DNA of 6,914 nucleotides from the NCBI GenBank assembly GCA_020631035.1, contig JAHDIA010000337.1, positions 1-6,914 of the forward strand, given 5' to 3'. This DNA is from Chitinophagales bacterium (GTDB taxonomy: Bacteria > Bacteroidota > Bacteroidia > Chitinophagales > UBA2359). Shown one piece after another: positions 6,695-6,914 of this stretch. Below the pieces are notes generated by a model, which saw only the letters and a list, made by a program, of their open reading frames with translations, ran no database searches and was not told where the DNA came from. Made by a program: the position numbers and the translations under genes. Within the stretch, counting starts at the first letter, position 1. Each line of letters begins with the position of its first letter.

Positions 6695-6914
6695 ATGTTT
6701 TAAATAGTCATAACATTAAGTCATTAAGAAAAGTTAAGTTACTCAACTTAATGCTCCTTAATTTCTAAATGTTTTAAATTGATACAACATTAAGTCATTA
6801 AGAAAAGTTAAGTTACTCAACTTAATGCTCCTTAATTTCTAAATGTTTTAAATTGATACAACATTAAGTCATTAAGAAAAGTTAAGTTACTCAACTTAAT
6901 GCTCCTTAATTTCT
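6695..6914. repeat. Tandem array of 74-bp quasi-palindromic units (continues past the window)
   Basis: A 74-base unit repeats with exact period: AACATTAAG begins at 6712, 6786 and 6860. Units 6712-6785 and 6786-6859 are identical, and the third is identical over its visible 55 bases. A fringe of an earlier unit (6695-6711) matches except at four bases (6706, 6708, 6709, 6711). Within each unit, 62 bases form a quasi-palindrome centred on the loop ACTC (6741-6744, 6815-6818, 6889-6892). The arms are 29 bases (6712-6740 with 6745-6773), of which 22 pair plus one G-T, the inner seven (TTAAGTT/AACTTAA) perfectly. Twelve bases separate one palindrome from the next. There are no unique spacers, so it is not CRISPR, and no long reading frame. 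With 6677-6694, this covers the whole region after the regulator gene. The function is unknown. Confidence 0.95.

Noticed and set aside
6712..6773. Ordinary Rho-independent terminator of the suf operon
   Set aside because: The stem is AT-rich with internal mismatches and is not followed by a proper U tract. It may still slow or end transcription, but the tandem repetition needs another explanation.
6695..6914. CRISPR array
   Set aside because: The whole 74-base period is conserved, including the part between palindromes. There are no unique spacers and no cas genes.

Overview
The window is a SUF iron-sulfur cluster assembly operon from a member of the Bacteroidota. All recognised genes are on the + strand. 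The layout is sufB (only its 3' part, 1-926), a decayed nuclease-family fragment (927-1217), sufC, sufD, sufS, sufE, a Uma2-type endonuclease gene, a DUF59/SufT-like gene and an Rrf2-family regulator, followed by a tandem array of palindromic 74-bp units that runs off the right edge. The phylum assignment rests on the gene order B-C-D-S-E-DUF59, the protein wording, moderate-to-low GC, AT-rich leaders without strong Shine-Dalgarno sequences, and the presence of nuclease families I know mainly from cyanobacteria and large-genome Bacteroidota. A filamentous Saprospirales- or Cytophagales-like organism is a reasonable but unproven guess.

Region by region: 1-926 encodes the C-terminal 307 residues of SufB. 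927-1217 stays open in the same phase as sufB after its stop and encodes the C-terminal half of a PD-(D/E)XK-like protein with no proper start. 1258-5062 holds intact sufC, sufD, sufS and sufE, with sufE starting on the base after the sufS stop. 5123-5713 is an AT-rich uma2 gene. 5714-5811 is a non-coding spacer with a mosaic inverted repeat. 5812-6676 holds the DUF59 gene and the Rrf2 regulator, 19 bases apart. 6677-6914 is non-coding and dominated by the 74-bp repeats.

How the genes work together: SufS takes sulfur from cysteine as a persulfide, SufE carries it to the scaffold, and the SufB-SufC-SufD complex builds the cluster using the SufC ATPase. The DUF59 protein probably helps mature or transfer clusters. 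The Rrf2 protein has a cysteine pair suited to cluster sensing and may control the operon. I found no Bacteroidota-type promoter (TAnnTTTG) in any gap between genes, so sufB through the regulator could be one transcript.

The unusual parts are the accessory insertions. Two unrelated members of the PD-(D/E)XK nuclease fold sit inside an otherwise orderly operon, both more AT-rich than the suf genes sampled. The third is the array of long quasi-palindromes at the 3' end. I see no clearly new multi-gene system. The array and the nuclease insertions are what deserve a second look.
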